The notes under the pieces: model-generated
The model's input: only the letters and a program-made list of their open reading frames with translations
Told to the model about the DNA's origin: nothing
Databases searched by the model: none
Shown: positions 60,860 to 64,000 of the stretch, in pieces
How the letters are laid out: every line of letters starts with the position of its first letter
Position numbering within the stretch: the stretch's first letter is position 1
From: J054 sp965223095
GTDB lineage: Bacteria; Pseudomonadota; Gammaproteobacteria; Steroidobacterales; GCA-2729495
Assembly: GCA_965223095.1 (NCBI GenBank)
Contig: OZ244979.1
Location: 1,798,001-1,862,000, forward strand
DNA: 64,000 bases
Reading direction: 5' to 3'
Made by a program: the position numbers and the translations under genes

Positions 60860-63800
60860 GTGGTTGGTGGTCCCGTGCAGCCAGACCGTGACTGCTATGT
60901 GGTGCGCGATGCCGATGCGGCACTGTACACGCATTTATGCAACGGTGATTACTGTCACGTCTTCGCGCCGGCTGACACGGGCAAGACCAGCCTGATTGCG
61001 CAAACCTCCGCGCGCCTGCTCGATGATGGTTATGCTGTGGCCAACATCGACCTGGCACAAATTAGCAATCGAGATATTACCGATGATATCGGGCGCTGGT
61101 ACTACAGCGTTGTATACCGTGTCGTTCGGGAGTTACGTATTCGTTTCGACCTACAAGAGTGGTGGAAAGAGCGTAGTGGCCTGACGAACCTGCAGCGGCT
61201 ACGTGAATTTTTCAGTGAAATCGTGTTGGCAGACGACTCAGAGAAGATTGTAATTTTCATTGATCGTATCGAAACAGCGCTTGAGCATAAATCCTCGCGC
61301 GATCTCTTTGGCGCCATCAGGGCTTGCTATGATGCGCGGGCTAGTGATCCGGCGTTCCGGCGCTTGACCTTCGCCTTGTTAGGTTCAGCGCCACCCGGCA
61401 AGCCGATAGCCTCGGGCCAGGAGTCGCCGTTTGATATTAGTTCTGCCATTGCCTTGCCGGATTTTGATCTCGACGAGCTTGGCCGCTTAACGGCCGGGTT
61501 ACACTGCGATGGTGGTGTCGCGAGGTTGATTGCCCGCCGGGTTTGGTACTGGACCTCGGGTCATCCGTACTTGACACAAAAAATATTACGTTCCCTCAGC
61601 CGGCGGTCGGTTGCCCAAATAACCGACCAAGATGTTGATCAATGGGTGACTAATCTTTTCTTGACCCGCAACGCCACGCGCGAAGAGCCCCATTTGTCAC
61701 TGATTCGCGGTCAGTTATTACGCGATTCTCGCGACAAGGTCGCCCGCCTGAGCTTGTACGGAAAAGTTTCTAAGGGAGCCATGGTAGATGCGGAGCACGC
61801 CTTGCCCACGCACCGAGATTTATTGCGCTCAGGCGTGTTGGTCGAGGACTCGGATGGACGGTTTGTCGTGCGTAATCGAGTCTATGGCGAAGTATTTACG
61901 CCCCATTGGGTTAATAGAAATTTGCCATTTAGTTTGCGCGGATTGTTGGCAGTCGCAGCAGTACTGCTGTTAGCCATATCAATTCCTATTTGGTATAGCG
62001 AGTATTTGCCGCGACCCTATATTCGGACACTAAGTAGTCCAGATGCAGAATTTCTGGAGGCGCAGGACGCCTACGAGCGACTGCATTTCTTACCGGGCTT
62101 TGGTGGAATGGCGGATCAACTGTTCGGCGACTACTTGGCGGAACAAAGCCGGCAAGCGACGCGTTTAAGCGAAGCGCAGCGCTTCGCCGAGCTTTTGGGC
62201 GAACTGCCTGGTCAGGCTGAACGTGCGTCAGCGCTGCAAGCGGATTATTGGGACAGAAAACGTATCGCTGCATTGGGTCGCGGTGACCGCGATGCCGCTT
62301 TACTGTATACGCTGCAAGTGCCGGCCCAGGCAACTGCGGTTCAGTCAGAACAATTGCGGGAGCTTCTCGGTGCCGATTATCTGCAGCTATTGAGCACGAT
62401 TCGTCCAGCCGAGGCAATAGAGGCAGTTGCCTTGGACAGCAATTCGGGTTTGATTACCTTGATGGACGCATCGGCCAGGCTTGACCTGTTGCGGCTGGCC
62501 GACGATGGTCTGCGAAGAGCAAGAAATCTGGAGCTGTTGGCCGAAGAGCTGATTCCGCAACCCAGTAGCGTGTTTGTCGAGGCGGTTGGCACTGGACGCC
62601 GCATGAAAATCGTGGTCGAAACGGATCACGCGAGACCGCGGGATATTCTGGTGGAGCTGCGATCGCCCGCGGGTCGACAAGCGCGCGCGATGTTGACGGC
62701 AAGCGGCGCCACTGCAGATGGATACTATCGTTTGGATTCCCGGCAAACGCCAGCCTTGCGTGAACTCTTAAAGGAAAGCGTCGGTGGTACCTGGACGGCG
62801 TATTTCACGGACTTGGTGCAGGGAATCGGTGGCAGCCTAAAATCTTGGAGTCTGGAAATAGATGGCCGGGTTGCCCAAGCGGAAACTGCGCCACAACAAG
62901 ATCTTTTGACGATTCCCGAACCTAAGGCGACGCGGCAAGGCGTTAATGTTCTGGGGCCTCAGGGCCGCTTTGCCTTGAGTTGGCCATCCAGTCCGGACGT
63001 TGGCGGCGATATTTTGGTGTGGGATATCGCGCGGGCGGAAGTTACCGCGCGTATTCCCCGTTCGCCAGAATTAAGTTCCGCGGATTTCGCCTTGGGGCGT
63101 CGCGCCGTGCTTTTAACTGTCGGTAGGACTTTGCAAGTTTGGGATGTGCAGAGTGCCAGCTTGCGTTTAACGATACCCATCGAGTCCGCCTTTAGGCCCG
63201 TGCTGTCTGAAAATGGCCGCTATCTCGTGGTTGATGCCGTGCAGGCCGACGCCAACAACTCTCTGTTGGTTTGGGATCTTGAAGCGGGTCGAAAAATCGG
63301 CCAGCTATCAACCGGGAGCTTGGCCAGTCTAGCGAGTATTGACGATGATGGTCGTTTGTTGGCGGTCGGTGATGGCGAACGCTTGCTGCGCTTGTGGGAT
63401 GTTGCCACGGGCAGGGTAGTCGCTGAGCTCGTCCATGGTTCCGCGCCGGTGGCAATCCATTTTCACCCGCAAGGACGATGGCTGGCCACTGAAGACGGCG
63501 CGCATACATTTCGCCTTTGGGCCCTTGATAACAAGTCGACGCCGGTTTTGACTCGCCACGGCGCATCTTCTTGGGCCGTTGATTTCGATTCACACTATTT
63601 GTTGTTCGGTTCCTTGGCGGGCGGGTACGAACTGGTTGGTTTGGGCGATTTGACCAATAGAGGCGTCCTACTGCGTCATGGCATGGCGAATCCAGATGCG
63701 TCCATGGACTTATCCGCTGGTAGGGTGCGTCTTAGCGCCGCCATGGGTTTGGCGCTCAGTTGGGACGGTGAGCGGGTGCTCCGGGTATGGCGCCTGCCGC

Positions 63801-64000
63801 CCCTGGAAGAAGGTCCCACGCGTGATGCAGCCACCTTAGCGAGCGGGGGAATAGCGCTTGGTGCCATCGACCCCGCGGGCAGGCAAGTGGCCGTCGCCAG
63901 TGCGGGCGGTGACCTACGCATTTTGGACGCGTCCTCGGAAACATTGCTAATAGCCGGTGGCCCCCCGGGCCCCGGCTTCGTCGGTCACCCCGGCCCCATT
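60860..64000 (+). CDS. AAA-like NTPase / membrane helix / P-domain / WD40-like signalling protein (3' end missing, 5' end possibly frameshifted)
   Basis: The frame is open from 60836 to the window end; the first in-frame start is GTG 60860 (1047 codons visible). The true start is probably ATG 60828 in another frame, joined by one missing base near 60840-60842, because family N-termini begin with FYVVGG-like residues that lie before the GTG. Residues 1-270 match the AAA-like domain (PF14516 type): CYVVRDADAALYTHL, P-loop FAPADTGKTSL, IDRIETALEH, FALLGSAPPGKPI, WYWTSGHPYLTQK. A membrane helix follows (about 358-376, LLAVAAVLLLAISIPIWY). Then comes a P/Homo-B-like domain (about 575-668; RPRDILVELRSPAGR, GGTWTAYFTDL, GSLKSWSLEIDG), and from about 690 WD40-like blades (ILVWDIARAEV, LQVWDVQSASL, LLVWDLEAGRK, LRLWDVATGR). 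Function unknown; probably an envelope-spanning sensor. Confidence 0.85.
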   Translation, partial: MVGGPVQPDRDCYVVRDADAALYTHLCNGDYCHVFAPADTGKTSLIAQTSARLLDDGYAVANIDLAQISNRDITDDIGRWYYSVVYRVVRELRIRFDLQEWWKERSGLTNLQRLREFFSEIVLADDSEKIVIFIDRIETALEHKSSRDLFGAIRACYDARASDPAFRRLTFALLGSAPPGKPIASGQESPFDISSAIALPDFDLDELGRLTAGLHCDGGVARLIARRVWYWTSGHPYLTQKILRSLSRRSVAQITDQDVDQWVTNLFLTRNATREEPHLSLIRGQLLRDSRDKVARLSLYGKVSKGAMVDAEHALPTHRDLLRSGVLVEDSDGRFVVRNRVYGEVFTPHWVNRNLPFSLRGLLAVAAVLLLAISIPIWYSEYLPRPYIRTLSSPDAEFLEAQDAYERLHFLPGFGGMADQLFGDYLAEQSRQATRLSEAQRFAELLGELPGQAERASALQADYWDRKRIAALGRGDRDAALLYTLQVPAQATAVQSEQLRELLGADYLQLLSTIRPAEAIEAVALDSNSGLITLMDASARLDLLRLADDGLRRARNLELLAEELIPQPSSVFVEAVGTGRRMKIVVETDHARPRDILVELRSPAGRQARAMLTASGATADGYYRLDSRQTPALRELLKESVGGTWTAYFTDLVQGIGGSLKSWSLEIDGRVAQAETAPQQDLLTIPEPKATRQGVNVLGPQGRFALSWPSSPDVGGDILVWDIARAEVTARIPRSPELSSADFALGRRAVLLTVGRTLQVWDVQSASLRLTIPIESAFRPVLSENGRYLVVDAVQADANNSLLVWDLEAGRKIGQLSTGSLASLASIDDDGRLLAVGDGERLLRLWDVATGRVVAELVHGSAPVAIHFHPQGRWLATEDGAHTFRLWALDNKSTPVLTRHGASSWAVDFDSHYLLFGSLAGGYELVGLGDLTNRGVLLRHGMANPDASMDLSAGRVRLSAAMGLALSWDGERVLRVWRLPPLEEGPTRDAATLASGGIALGAIDPAGRQVAVASAGGDLRILDASSETLLIAGGPPGPGFVGHPGPI

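Noticed and set aside
60663..61058. N-terminal extension of the small gene upstream of the TonB receptor
   Set aside because: The extra residues (rich in His, Arg, Pro and Ser) look non-coding and overlap the AAA-like gene on the other strand; the real start is ATG 60662.
1..64000. tRNA, rRNA, CRISPR arrays, insertion sequences and prophage genes
   Set aside because: Intergenic stretches were read for clover-leaf arms, tandem repeats and transposase motifs; nothing convincing was seen, though short RNAs could be missed by eye.

Overview
The window reads as chromosomal DNA of a free-living gammaproteobacterium, probably marine or sediment-dwelling; this placement is an inference from gene content. 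Evidence: class I DAHP synthase, IlvI/IlvH acetolactate synthase, PUA-type ProB with ProA, PurU, PhhB, FadD, GlpD, a TonB-dependent receptor, a small heat-shock gene behind a sigma-32-type promoter, and many Tat and lipoprotein signals. No phage, transposon, CRISPR, rRNA or tRNA was found.

Layout. 1-2.7 kb: the tail of a DUF4382-type protein, then an operon of two tiny membrane ORFs, a DUF6249-type membrane protein, an ECF sigma factor and a likely membrane anti-sigma. 2.7-3.2 kb: a DUF4410-like lipoprotein gene broken by one missing base. 3.3-14.4 kb: mostly secreted or membrane-attached enzymes of uncertain substrate (orphan molybdopterin oxidoreductase, Tat amidohydrolase, lipoprotein hydrolase, Rieske oxygenase, anchored SDR, Tat-exported MDR reductase) with an MFS transporter. 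14.5-16.1 kb: a Ser/Thr kinase and PP2C phosphatase pair. 16.6-25.7 kb: metabolism (DAHP synthase, PaiB, PurU, glutamine-synthetase-like ligase, acyl-CoA dehydrogenase, transsulfuration enzyme) and Hsp20. 25.7-30.7 kb: a sorbosone-dehydrogenase-like propeller, then a minus-strand mevalonate operon whose first gene fuses HMG-CoA reductase to mevalonate kinase, followed by idi and an SDR. 30.9-36.7 kb: FadD, a double ABC ATPase, and an MFS/MaoC/enoyl-CoA hydratase operon.

37.0-48.6 kb is the most unusual region: nine same-strand, tightly packed genes. They encode two lipoproteins, a transmembrane Ser/Thr kinase with TPR-like repeats, an FHA-like/PEGA/FGE-fold membrane protein, a small secreted acidic protein, an ExbB/TolQ/MotA-like channel, an Hsp70/actin-like protein with a C-terminal FHA domain, and two von Willebrand A proteins whose N-termini look like ExbD/TolR transmembrane segments. 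I read this as a kinase/FHA-controlled, possibly proton-motive-force-driven envelope machine. The function is unknown.

48.6-58.3 kb returns to core metabolism (PhhB, a DUF1838 protein, aldehyde dehydrogenase, divergent ilvI and ilvH, proBA, glpD). 58.3-60.7 kb holds a TonB-dependent receptor and a small conserved-looking gene. 60.8-64.0 kb is a large signalling protein (AAA-like NTPase, one membrane segment, P/Homo-B-like domain, WD40-like propeller) that runs off the window and appears to have a one-base lesion at its start. Together with the similar lesion at 3.07 kb this may point to residual sequencing errors.
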